Shown in pieces: positions 48,743 through 57,764 of a stretch of DNA of 64,000 nt (position 1 is its first letter; the number at the start of each line of letters is the position of its first letter). This DNA is from Nectonema munidae. Its lineage: Eukaryota > Nematomorpha > Nectonematoida > Nectonematidae. The translations under genes and the position numbers were made by a program. The stretch lies in assembly GCA_030549495.1 (NCBI GenBank), contig JAUIRK010000142.1, positions 880,001 to 944,000 of the forward strand, in the 5' to 3' direction. The notes under the pieces were generated by a model. The model had not been told where the DNA came from. It made no database searches and saw only the letters and a list, made by a program, of their open reading frames with translations.

Positions 48743-51301
48743 TCATTGCACAGGCCACTTAGGAGAGAACTTCTTCATCCTAGCTTCAGTGATCCACTTG
48801 AAGGTGAGGAGGATGTTGCTGAAGAAGTCTCTCCAAACTTTGGAATCCAAAGAGATCTGGGAATCCCAGATGTCGAGCGTGTGTTCTTTCGCGGAAGATT
48901 GGCGTCGGGACGGCTCGTCCGCCGGATTATCTTCCGATTTGACGTACTCGATGGAGGAGCGCAAAGCATCTTTCCAGTTACTGGAGGCCTCTAACCATAG
49001 AAGCAGGATGCCTTGGCGCCAGGAGCTGCTGCCAAGTTTGCGTATGCATCCGATTGCAGCCATAGAGTTCGAAAGGATCTTTCGGGATGGCCAGGTGAAG
49101 TGGGCTAAGATGATGGCGAGGAGCTCCAAGTCCGTTATGTTCCATTCCGGGGCCCGGATAGGAAAGCACCAGGAGCCTTCTTCGGTGTAGAGTCCCAAGG
49201 CCGCTAGGGACGCATCTACATAGACAACGCCATCAAGCTGTCTGGATTTTGCCAGACTCCAGGGGACAAGGATGGTATCCATCACATACGGGAAGGCCAA
49301 CTGAACCAGTTGACCATAGGAGGCGAGATCTTCCCAATGATATAGGTTGGAGATCATCCTGAACTTTCCAGGGAGCGTGGCTGCGTAGTAGTTCAGGATT
49401 CCCATGATCTTCTGCCTCCATTTGAGTGGTACCTCCGGGCAATTTTGTGCCAACAAAAAGGCGCACAGTGCCCGGAGGAGGGCCTCTTTCTTGGTATCCG
49501 GGATACCCATCGTCCTGGTGCCAAGATCGAGGCGGGCCCCGAGGAACTCGAGGGCCTGGGTGGGTTGGAGGATGGACTTTTCAGAGTTTATGCGGATCCC
49601 GCATTCCTCTTCCAAGAAAAGGGTGAATTGTCTGGTGATCCAGCCCGATAGATCCCGGGAATCCGCCAGGATAAGGAAATCGTCCAGGTACACGATGATC
49701 TTGACCGTTAGCGCGCACTGGGGGGGCAAACGTGCCTTGAAAGTGCCTACTAGCCGGCGCATCGTGTTCTGGAGGATGGCTGGGCTGAAACAGGCTCCCA
49801 TCGGGAGCCTGGTGAATTGCCAGACTCGGCCGCCTAATTTGACGCAGAAGCAGTTTCGCCAGGCTGCTTGGATACGGATCCCGTAAAAGGCGTCAGATAG
49901 GTCTAGCCTAGTAGCCCAACTTAGGTTCTCCGGTATATACCTAAGCTGGAAGGGTGCCGTTAGGCGTATGGGGGGCGTGGCAAAAAGCTCCTTAGTGAAG
50001 CCGAAATCCGCGACTAGACGCGTCTTCCCGTTAGCCTTGGGTACCAAGAAGCATGGGGAGATGATTCTGGGCTTCCTAGCCAATTCCAAAATGCCATGTT
50101 CCACGAGTTTGGGCAGGACCTGCTGGGCCAGGAAGGCCCTCTGGCTCGCGGGTGGCTTCGAGAACCTCGAAAAGGAGTGGAAAGGCTTGTTGGAGAGGAG
50201 CTTAGGCCTGTAACCTCGTTTGAGGATGTTGAGGATGCCTGCGTGCTTTAGATCTGACGGGGGCCTGAAAAGGGGGGCCGAGACCCGGAACGAGGCGTTG
50301 GCCGGCAACTCCGACATTCTTGCCGATGCCGAGTAGGACCTGAGGAGGTTCCGGCAGGAGGCTATGTCGATGATCGACTGTATCTGGTCCTCGTCCGGAT
50401 CCGGGCATGGGTTGTCCTCCGGGTCGAAGGACATGACCTGTGAAAAAATGTTCTTACAGAATCTGGGAGGGAACAAGGTCTTGTGGGCGTTATAGAAGTC
50501 TAGAAAAGCACCGGGGTGGGCGGGGATAAAAAAACTTTGGTCCCCGACCCGGACCGAGATGGACCCGTCTGACTGAAACGTAAAAGATGGTGCCTCAGCT
50601 GGGTCGATGGGGGCTGGTAAGAGAATGTTGAGGGGCGGCAGCGTTGGTGTCTGAGGCGAGTCTCCCTTTACCAGCACCGGTATTCCATCGACAATCTTTA
50701 TCCTCGTCTGGATCAGTCCGGGCGGATGGGTCGCCACGGGCTGGGGGGAGGACGAGGGGGCTGGGGGCGGTTCCCGAGTAATGGAGGGCTGTCCGTTGGA
50801 GATCGTGATAAAAGACTGAACCAGTCTTGTAGGTGCTGGGGCACGAGGGGGGATCTCCGGAACAGGTACGGGTAAGCCGACGGGAACCCCCAGTTCTTGG
50901 AGAAAACCACCTTCAGGGACCCTGAAGGATGGGACGTCTGTGGGATCGGATAGCAAACTATCGAGGGGCAGGGGCTCTGGTGAAGGAGGTTCTGGGCTGG
51001 GCGGGATAAAAGGCTCATAGCCGTGCGGGTGCCCCGCAGGAGTGACAGGAGGAATCCTACTGTCAGGAGGGAGCCTTCCCGTGATTAGTGGCGGTGGGGA
51101 TGCCAAGGCGCGGTGCAGCCTTGGTGGCTCCTCGGGGCCATACCCATGGGGGAAGTGAACTGACCGCCTCCCAGGCGCCCAGGCCTCCGCGGGGAGACCC
51201 GAACCGGGTGGTGGGGGCATAGCCTCTGCCACTGGAGGAGGCGAGACTAGCCTTCTGTGCCTGGAACCCAGGGGGGGGGGACGTCGCACTGGGCGGACCA
51301 T
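48743..51301 (-). CDS. retroelement ORF2, reverse transcriptase-RNase H
   Basis: 852 codons. Residues 1-300 are Pro-rich and low complexity. The RT runs about 390-620: NGKTRLVADFG, ATRLDLSDAFYGIRI, FTRLPMGACFSPAI and the catalytic YLDD at 538-541, then INSEKSILQPTQALEFLG. RNase H runs about 690-815: YVDAS (Asp696), DLELLAI (Glu726), LSNSMAA (Asn745 where Asp is expected) and DNPADEPSR. The RT-RH type is closest in feel to DIRS-like elements. There is no integrase or recombinase downstream: the stop is 9 bp before the second repeat. A G10 run at 51271-51280 lies close to the start; a one-base change there would join ORF2 to the overlapping open frame reaching up to 51632, so the true N-terminus is uncertain. 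Confidence 0.85.
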   Translation of the reverse strand: MVRPVRRPPPLGSRHRRLVSPPPVAEAMPPPPGSGLPAEAWAPGRRSVHFPHGYGPEEPPRLHRALASPPPLITGRLPPDSRIPPVTPAGHPHGYEPFIPPSPEPPSPEPLPLDSLLSDPTDVPSFRVPEGGFLQELGVPVGLPVPVPEIPPRAPAPTRLVQSFITISNGQPSITREPPPAPSSSPQPVATHPPGLIQTRIKIVDGIPVLVKGDSPQTPTLPPLNILLPAPIDPAEAPSFTFQSDGSISVRVGDQSFFIPAHPGAFLDFYNAHKTLFPPRFCKNIFSQVMSFDPEDNPCPDPDEDQIQSIIDIASCRNLLRSYSASARMSELPANASFRVSAPLFRPPSDLKHAGILNILKRGYRPKLLSNKPFHSFSRFSKPPASQRAFLAQQVLPKLVEHGILELARKPRIISPCFLVPKANGKTRLVADFGFTKELFATPPIRLTAPFQLRYIPENLSWATRLDLSDAFYGIRIQAAWRNCFCVKLGGRVWQFTRLPMGACFSPAILQNTMRRLVGTFKARLPPQCALTVKIIVYLDDFLILADSRDLSGWITRQFTLFLEEECGIRINSEKSILQPTQALEFLGARLDLGTRTMGIPDTKKEALLRALCAFLLAQNCPEVPLKWRQKIMGILNYYAATLPGKFRMISNLYHWEDLASYGQLVQLAFPYVMDTILVPWSLAKSRQLDGVVYVDASLAALGLYTEEGSWCFPIRAPEWNITDLELLAIILAHFTWPSRKILSNSMAAIGCIRKLGSSSWRQGILLLWLEASSNWKDALRSSIEYVKSEDNPADEPSRRQSSAKEHTLDIWDSQISLDSKVWRDFFSNILLTFKWITEARMKKFSPKWPVQ

Positions 51302-51459
51302 ATCCCACCGGGAAACCGGAATCCGGTCGTCCTAGCCGCCAATCTGGCGGCAGAGAGGACATAGGGGAGTCTGGATCAGACTGAGGCGAGGACGAAGGGG
51401 AGGGCTGTGGACCACAGCAGAACAGAGAGGTAAGACGATACCTCCTGTTATTGGACCCT

Positions 51460-52266
51460 TTACTTCTTGCGGGCCAATGTTGTGGAGGGGCGAAAACGGC
51501 CCCTACCCCGGGTAGCTGGAGCATCTCGTGAGCTAGCCGGAGCCCTAGGGAAATCCATACCGGTAATCCCGGCGATGGAGAGAAGCGAGGGCGCTTGGTG
51601 ATGGACATTGGTCCAGGTCGAATGGGCCGCAATTACGTGCGTTCGGAGCATTCCGTTGATTTCTGAGAGATCCTCAGAAGACAGAAGGGGGAAAAAGGGA
51701 CGAAGCTTTTCCAAGTAACAGATCATTACTTCGTCCTTTATATTCATGTCACGGGATTTGATCAATTCTAAGATGACTCGGACCCGACGGTCGGCAAGGA
51801 CGTCTGGAGGGGTAGCGTAAATGCTAGAGTCGATGTGATCGGCCGTAGCATAGCCAGCTGGCAGAGCACCGGGAAGAAGGCCGGGCACATAACCCAAAGG
51901 TTTGGGTACACCCTGGACCGACGGGAAGGTCGGAGCCGAGGGGAGCAAGGGGGTGGACACCGTAGTGGGGATAGCACTTACGGAGAGAGAAACATGAGTG
52001 TTAGCCGAAGAAGGTGTCGCAGGAGAGGATAAAGCGGTAGCTGAGGATGAGGCTGGTGTGCTGGTAGACGAGGCTATCCCCGGAGTCACGGAGCGAGCGG
52101 GCGCTAGTTGCCCCTCCAAAGCCGTGAACCGGGTTTCCATCCTTCGCAGCTGCGAAGTAATGGTGGATAAAGCGGTACTAAAATCAGTGAGGTTGACGGA
52201 ACAAGATAGTAGAGGTGTGTCGGTGATGCGGGTAGATTGTTGAGAGGACGCGGGGGTCTTGGACAT
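51460..52266 (-). CDS. retroelement ORF1, gag-like
   Basis: 268 codons from the second Met at 52266. The first ATG at 52299 lies inside the terminal repeat, about where transcription should begin, so the later start is preferred. The N-terminus is polar with a predicted coiled coil (TALSTITSQLRRMETRFTAL), the middle is a long Ser/Thr/Pro/Ala linker, then a helical segment (about 160-225). The end is basic (RGRGRFRP...ARKK), suitable for RNA binding. No CCHC knuckle. This is typical of gag-like proteins of DIRS and related elements, but similarity is by character only. Confidence 0.6.
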   Translation of the reverse strand: MSKTPASSQQSTRITDTPLLSCSVNLTDFSTALSTITSQLRRMETRFTALEGQLAPARSVTPGIASSTSTPASSSATALSSPATPSSANTHVSLSVSAIPTTVSTPLLPSAPTFPSVQGVPKPLGYVPGLLPGALPAGYATADHIDSSIYATPPDVLADRRVRVILELIKSRDMNIKDEVMICYLEKLRPFFPLLSSEDLSEINGMLRTHVIAAHSTWTNVHHQAPSLLSIAGITGMDFPRAPASSRDAPATRGRGRFRPSTTLARKK

Positions 52267-52277
52267 AGTTTCAGTAT

Positions 52278-52515
52278 GAAGTAGAGTGAGTGAGAGCAAA
52301 AAGAAAGTGAAGTGGGCCTGTGCGCGGCTGCTTATATACCAAGGGGAGCAGCGGAAGCCCGGGCTGGCTTGCTATTGGACGGGCAGTTAGCAGCTCCTCC
52401 TGTTAACAAGGGGGCGTAGCCCGTCCTTTTGCCAAGCTTTATTGACCAATGAGAAGAATCTTCTGCTGTCGTCTTGGCGCCAAATGGGCAGTCGATAGGG
52501 TCTATCTCCATGGCA
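52278..52515 (-). promoter_or_regulatory. 5' terminal direct repeat with CCAAT and TATA motifs
   Basis: Identical over 238 bp to 48497-48734 except one base seen (52508 versus 48727). On the minus strand it has ATTGG/CCAAT boxes (52445-52450 region and 52374-52378), TATATAAG (52338-52331) and a pyrimidine-rich CTTTCTTTTTGCTCTCACTC stretch where transcription would start about 30 nt downstream. The architecture is that of a compact RNA polymerase II promoter. ORF1 begins 12 bp after the repeat ends. Confidence 0.75.
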
Positions 52516-53758
52516 ACTCCAATAAGACTTTTCCTTTTTTTAAGATTTTTGTTGTTAATATGAAAAAATAATATTTGTTTTCTAAATTCAAATCAGCTAT
52601 TTTGAATAAAAAGTTCTAAATAGGTAAAATAACACAAAGTTATACAATAATGTTTACTTTTCAAAAAGAGAACTTCAAAATTGTATGAAATAAAAAAAAA
52701 TGAAAAGATTTTTTATAACCCAATTCATGCATAACCATAAGTCAAAATATAGAATAATCTCCATAATGTCTTGTTTCGTCAAATTATTTGCCAAAATTTT
52801 GTTTGTATGTAAGGGGTGGGTATATATGATCTTTTTTATTCAATATTTCATCTTTCAGTTTTTCTTTTTTTTTTAATATTGTGATGCTGTTAATAAGTCT
52901 TCAAATATTATTAAAGTTAAATTTTATGATTCTAAAGGGGTTCTTCCATTTAAAAATTTATCTTATGATGCCTTATCCTAAATCATAATTTCTCTTATAT
53001 AAACTCACATAATTTTTTTTCAGACCTATCCCCTTAGATAGAGCTAAAAATATTTTGATGATAAAGTTTGTAATTGTTTTTATTGATAAGAACAAATCTT
53101 ATCTTTATTCCAAAATGATAATAAAAATCTTTTTTTGCTTGAAAGGGAACCGGTTCTTATGGTCGTAGACAAAATAAAAATCGTAGTAATGATATGAATA
53201 AAAATATCATTATAAGTTCCATCTTGTATTAAATTGAACATGTAAAAAATCAATGGAAAAGTGCAAAACATTTAAATTCATAATATTTTTGGGTTTTATT
53301 CTTTAAGCAATTAACTTTATTTTGTTAATAAAACACACTTCTTGTAAGAATATCACTACTATGATATGTAAATACTTTTCTAGGAACCGTAAGTTTGACT
53401 AATGTTCTGCATTATACAAATGTTCTAATTCTACTCTTAAAAAATATAATAACTACAACTATAATGCTTTTGATGTTAATTGCCCTGTTAAGAATAGTAA
53501 TTATGATTTTATTAAAAAAAACACTGATAACTCTCTTTCTAGTCCCTCTATTATAAATAAATATGTTCGACTTCACCTTTTTTTAAAGATGTAGATACAA
53601 TATCTTGTCCTAACGTTAATTTTGAATTTATACAGTTCAACGCCTGATAGATAGACTTAATTATTCACAAAGTTTGCTACATACAATCATAGTATATCTC
53701 ATTTAAACTGTCGAAGATATATAATTTCTAATTCATGAAATAGAATCCATGCACAATT

Positions 53759-54034
53759 CAGAGCCCGCGCTACCTATTAAATTTTGGGGCACAAGCCCCC
53801 CCCGTAACTATTTCTCAAGCTACCCTAAAAATATCTTCATTACCCTAAAAAAATATGACAAACATCTAGCAATCATGATAATTTTTTCATGAATATGTAA
53901 TCTGTATAGATATGGCTTGACAAACACAACATATGTTTTCTTTTCGCCTTGAAGCAGATTAATCTGATAGTTCAAAAATTATCGCCCCAATCAAGCCCCC
54001 CCCCCTCAAAAATTTTTTCTTAGCGCGGGCACTG
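53759..54034. mobile_element. hAT-like MITE, copy B
   Basis: Same element as 40377-40660, with shorter C runs. Confidence 0.6.
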
Positions 54035-54470
54035 ATGCACATAAATGTATTAGCTTTAAATGAAATATGGAAACCTAAATTAAAGTTTGAAAAGAGGGGT
54101 TTAATTTTGTCTGTCATAAACGGTTATAACGTAGATTTAATCCTGATGAGGACAATAGTCATTTTACTTTACCCTCAGATCAGCCAAAAGGCGTCAATCT
54201 TTTGAATTTTTCACTGAGTTGTTCATTTTATTTTGATAATATCACAGGGAATGAAATATTAGTAATAGTTAATTATTTAAACTTAATTATATTGTATAAT
54301 AGTTAATTTGCCTCACTTCAACTCGTTCTAAAATGACTCCTAAACCCGACTCCTTCATTTATATACAAAAAAATTCACTAAGCAGATTTGTCTAGGATTG
54401 AGGAAAAGTTTTTCCATACAGTTTAAGATAAAATTCTTATAAAGTGTATTTATTATAGAATAAAAGAGTG

Positions 54471-54483
54471 TTTATAATAAAAT
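54471..54483 (+). repeat. target site duplication, left (TTTATAATAAAAT)
   Basis: Identical to 56610-56622 and single in copy A at 41097-41109, which preserves the empty site. Confidence 0.92.
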
Positions 54484-56609
54484 CTATTATATTTAATATA
54501 ATAAGCATTCTGACAATAAACTGATTGTTTCCAAGTCTCAGAAACCACCTTGGATCAATAGTGAGTTTATCAGGGTTCGAAACAAAAGAAGGGTCGCTTT
54601 CAAAGTTTGGATTAAAAATCAGACATCTGGAAATAGAAAGCTTTATCATGACTTAAGAAAAAAAACTAGTTTAATACTGGAAAAGAACATTTCCAGTTAT
54701 TGTGATGAATTTATAAATAACTCGTCTGACTCAAAAAAACTCTATAGTTTTTTTAGAGTTTTAATGGGTAAGTCTCAGATAAGTAAAGTTAGTTACTCTG
54801 CTGTGGACAAAAAAAACTTTGCGAAAAATTTCAATTTATTTTTCTTAAATAAAGTTGAAATGATTGTGAAGGATTTATGTTCAAACAAGTCACAAGACTT
54901 TTCGGATGTTTTAAGAACCGAAGCCCGTTCTTCTTCTTTCACAAATTTTGAGTTGACAAACCTGCTTGAGGTTGAAGACATACTGAAAACTCACGGCACA
55001 AAACTGGGGCCAGCCGACACCCTTAATACCGAGCTATTCAAACACTGTTCCTACATTTTGCTACCTCTTTATGTTACTTACATCAATATGTCAATTAAAT
55101 CATGTTCTTTTCATGGCATGAAACAAGGCTACATCATTCCACTCCCTAAGATTGAGAACGCTACTTTTGAAGATATGAAAAATTACAGACCAATTTCTAA
55201 CCTATCTCTTCTGAGTAAATTGATGGAACGAGTTGTCCTGAAGCAACTTCAAGTCTATTGCCTTGAAAACAGTTTGCTTGATGAACAACAGTATGCTTAC
55301 AAAAAACATTGTAGCACAGAGAGCCTTGTTCAAAGTCTAGTCGACACCATCAGCGAATCATTCCACCGAAAACAACTCATAGTGCTTCTCACACTTGACA
55401 TCAGTTCAGCGTTTGACACTGTAGATCGAGAACTCTTGCTTGGGATACTCTTCAGACAGTTTGGAATTAAAGGCAACGCTTTCAATTGGCTACAATCTTA
55501 TTTAAAAGATAGAGAACAATGTACAATCATCGATGGATTTCGCTCTTCATTCAAATCTACTAGATTTGGTGTCCCTCAGGGATCTGTTCTGGGACCATTT
55601 CTGTTCAGCATGTACATTTCTCCCATTCTGAAATATATCAATACAACTGGATTTAGTTCTTTCGCCTATGCTGATGATATTTTCATAATTAAAGAGTTTG
55701 ACTCAAAGTTCCAATACTCCACGCTTAATGTCATGATACCTCAGCTCTTGAAAAATCTTTCCTCACTATTTGCAAACTTCAATTTGAAACTGAATGATAG
55801 CAAAACAAAGGCAATGATATTTTCTTCACCTTCAACTCATCAAAGAATATTTCCTTCATATATACCTCTCTGCAATAATGTTTACTTGCCTGTTCTCGAC
55901 AAAGTAGATGTTCTTGGTGTTTGTATGGATAGAAACTTATGCTTTGATCAGGAGATTGCCAATATTTTGAAAAGTGGTTATAGTTTTATAAGAAGCTTTT
56001 CTAAAATAAAAAAGTACTTGTCGCAAACAAACATGAAAATTTTAATCAACTCCTTCGTAATATCCAAGCTTGATTATTGTAATTCTATTCTCTATGGAAG
56101 ATACGAATACCAGATCAACAAACTTCAGATTCTTCAAAATACATGCGCAAGAATGATTCTCAAAATTCCTAAACGACAGAGTATAACTCCTGGTTTGAAA
56201 AAGCTCCATTGGTTGAATATTAAAAAAAGAATTGTTTTCAAAAATGCGATCCAGACATACAAATGCTTGAAATTTAAAACTCCCTATCATTTAGCGAAGA
56301 AAATAAAAGTTAATGAGAGGATGCGTCTTTGTATACCTCCACGAAGTCATGGTATGATTGTGAAGACTGCTGAAAGAATTTGGAATTCATTACCTATGTT
56401 CTTAAGAAACGAAGACTTCGTATCTTTTAAAAAAGACTTGAAAACGTTTCTTTTCACTCGTGATGAGAGATTTTGATATTTATCCTTGATCAAATTCATT
56501 ATGTTATGCTGTTAGTGTATTTGAGCATACTTTTGTATATAGCGAGACTGTACAGTCTAAATCAATTTTTAGCAGTAGTTTCGCTCTAAATAAACTTTTC
56601 ATTCATTCA
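54484..56609 (+). mobile_element. 5'-truncated CR1/L2-like LINE insertion in copy B
   Basis: Flanked by a 13-bp target duplication and ending in TTTT(CATT)n, a microsatellite tail instead of poly(A), as in CR1/L2-clade elements. The 5' end is truncated within ORF2, upstream of the RT, so it could not move again. The empty site in copy A dates it after the copies separated. Confidence 0.92.
54500..56476 (+). CDS. LINE ORF2 fragment, intact reverse transcriptase
   Basis: The open frame runs from the truncated 5' end through an internal Met at 54764 (570 codons from there) to TGA 56474-56476. A linker with PPWINSEF and R..A....(K/R) is followed by RT motifs NYRPISNLSLLSKLMERVV, LTLDISSAFDTVD, FGVPQGSVLGPFLF, FAYADDIF and a C-terminal LGVCMDRNL region. 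The catalytic ADD is intact and no frameshift is present, so the insertion is recent. The endonuclease is missing through truncation. Confidence 0.9.
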   Translation, partial: NKHSDNKLIVSKSQKPPWINSEFIRVRNKRRVAFKVWIKNQTSGNRKLYHDLRKKTSLILEKNISSYCDEFINNSSDSKKLYSFFRVLMGKSQISKVSYSAVDKKNFAKNFNLFFLNKVEMIVKDLCSNKSQDFSDVLRTEARSSSFTNFELTNLLEVEDILKTHGTKLGPADTLNTELFKHCSYILLPLYVTYINMSIKSCSFHGMKQGYIIPLPKIENATFEDMKNYRPISNLSLLSKLMERVVLKQLQVYCLENSLLDEQQYAYKKHCSTESLVQSLVDTISESFHRKQLIVLLTLDISSAFDTVDRELLLGILFRQFGIKGNAFNWLQSYLKDREQCTIIDGFRSSFKSTRFGVPQGSVLGPFLFSMYISPILKYINTTGFSSFAYADDIFIIKEFDSKFQYSTLNVMIPQLLKNLSSLFANFNLKLNDSKTKAMIFSSPSTHQRIFPSYIPLCNNVYLPVLDKVDVLGVCMDRNLCFDQEIANILKSGYSFIRSFSKIKKYLSQTNMKILINSFVISKLDYCNSILYGRYEYQINKLQILQNTCARMILKIPKRQSITPGLKKLHWLNIKKRIVFKNAIQTYKCLKFKTPYHLAKKIKVNERMRLCIPPRSHGMIVKTAERIWNSLPMFLRNEDFVSFKKDLKTFLFTRDERF

Positions 56610-56622
56610 TTTATAATAAAAT
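56610..56622 (+). repeat. target site duplication, right
   Basis: Partner of 54471-54483. Confidence 0.92.
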
Positions 56623-57764
56623 GAAATAGACCAACTTTTAAAAAATAAAATGAAATGACCAAGTTTTTCAAATGATCTGCTTTTTTGACCGATAAGTATT
56701 AATTCTTCATATTTCTCGAAATTCAAACATCTCTTTTTTAGTGTTTATGATATTCGAATCAAAACTAATAGATCTTTCCGTCTGAGAATTGCTGAACGGT
56801 ATCATCAAGTTAAAATATATTTTTAAAGAAGCGAAATATATAGGTTTGTATTATATACTTTTTGTTTCAAAATAAAAATTCTTTTTGTATTTTATTTTTG
56901 ATCATTGATTTATACTACACACACTGGGCCCCGCGCAATCTATCTTGCATAGGGCCCGCGAAAACTAGGGCCGACCCTGAATGGAACAACCTACATTTTA
57001 TCTCGATTTTAAATTAAAATATCTTCTCGTTAGTAATATTAGATGAGCCAATCTGCATGTAAACAATAAACTTCCATTTTCATTATTTTTTTAGGATCTC
57101 TACAACTTTAAAAAGTTATAATATAAAATTTATTAAAAAGAAAATATTGAAAGAGTTAAAAAAAAAATGCGTGTATTTTAACAAGCCTAATGTGTACTGT
57201 ATAACTAATAAAAAAAGTAAAATTGATTCCTCAAGAACAGGGTTCAGTTTTTTTGCGGGGGAATGAGGATTAACTCTCCCCTCGGTGAATGGGCAGGTTT
57301 GGAGTCCCCTCAGAGCTCGGATAAAGATATATGTGAATAAAGAGTGGTATCTCGGTTTTCGAAATAACTCGTTTTAACAAAGTGTTCGAAAGCCGATTTA
57401 GTATATTACGAAAATTGGTAATGTTGTACTATCCGTGCATCGATGAAAAGCAATTTTAATTGTAAAGAAGTTGTTCAATGATAAAATGCTCTCATATGTC
57501 AATCTTTTCTTGAATGCGATTAAAGTTTGAGTATCGCACTATACGTGCATTGTAGCAAATACAGTCTATGCCTGCCTCCATAATACGGGTATATCTACAT
57601 GATACACATATAGTGCGATGTAACGTGTCTTATAATGTTGTAATGAAGAGGGTGATGTGTTAAAAAAGAGTGATGCGCACATAAAGAGCAACACAGTCTG
57701 TGTTTCTCTCTCTCTTCACTACTATACACATACACACACATACAAATTGAAGACCAGTATTATG

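Larger units (their letters stand above)
48202..52515 (-). mobile_element. GC-rich DIRS/LTR-like retroelement without integrase, poly(A)-tailed
   Basis: A 4.3-kb element, over half G+C against about 30% around it. Order on the minus strand: 238-bp promoter-bearing repeat (52515-52278), ORF1 gag-like, ORF2 RT-RNase H, second copy of the 238-bp repeat (48734-48497), a 285-nt tail with a strong stem and two AATAAA, then poly(A) (T-run 48199-48212). No integrase, tyrosine recombinase, GIY-YIG or protease ORF is present. The partial terminal repeats recall DIRS/Ngaro or Penelope layouts, but the poly(A) end primed on a TTT site looks like LINE-type target-primed insertion. It may be non-autonomous for integration or use another element's machinery. 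It has no target duplication because its two flanks belong to sites 9 kb apart in the duplicated unit. Confidence 0.85.

Noticed and set aside
48668-50213. Plus-strand ORFs of up to 160 codons in the GC-rich element
   Set aside because: Antisense to ORF2; long only because high G+C lowers stop frequency.
48202-52515. GC-rich element as bacterial or vector contamination
   Set aside because: It has RT-RNase H, gag-like ORF, pol II promoter motifs, AATAAA and a poly(A) tract primed on a T-rich site inside a host LINE, all eukaryotic retroelement features.
48202-52515. Penelope-like or Ngaro/DIRS element in the strict sense
   Set aside because: No GIY-YIG domain and no tyrosine recombinase ORF; only the repeat layout is reminiscent.
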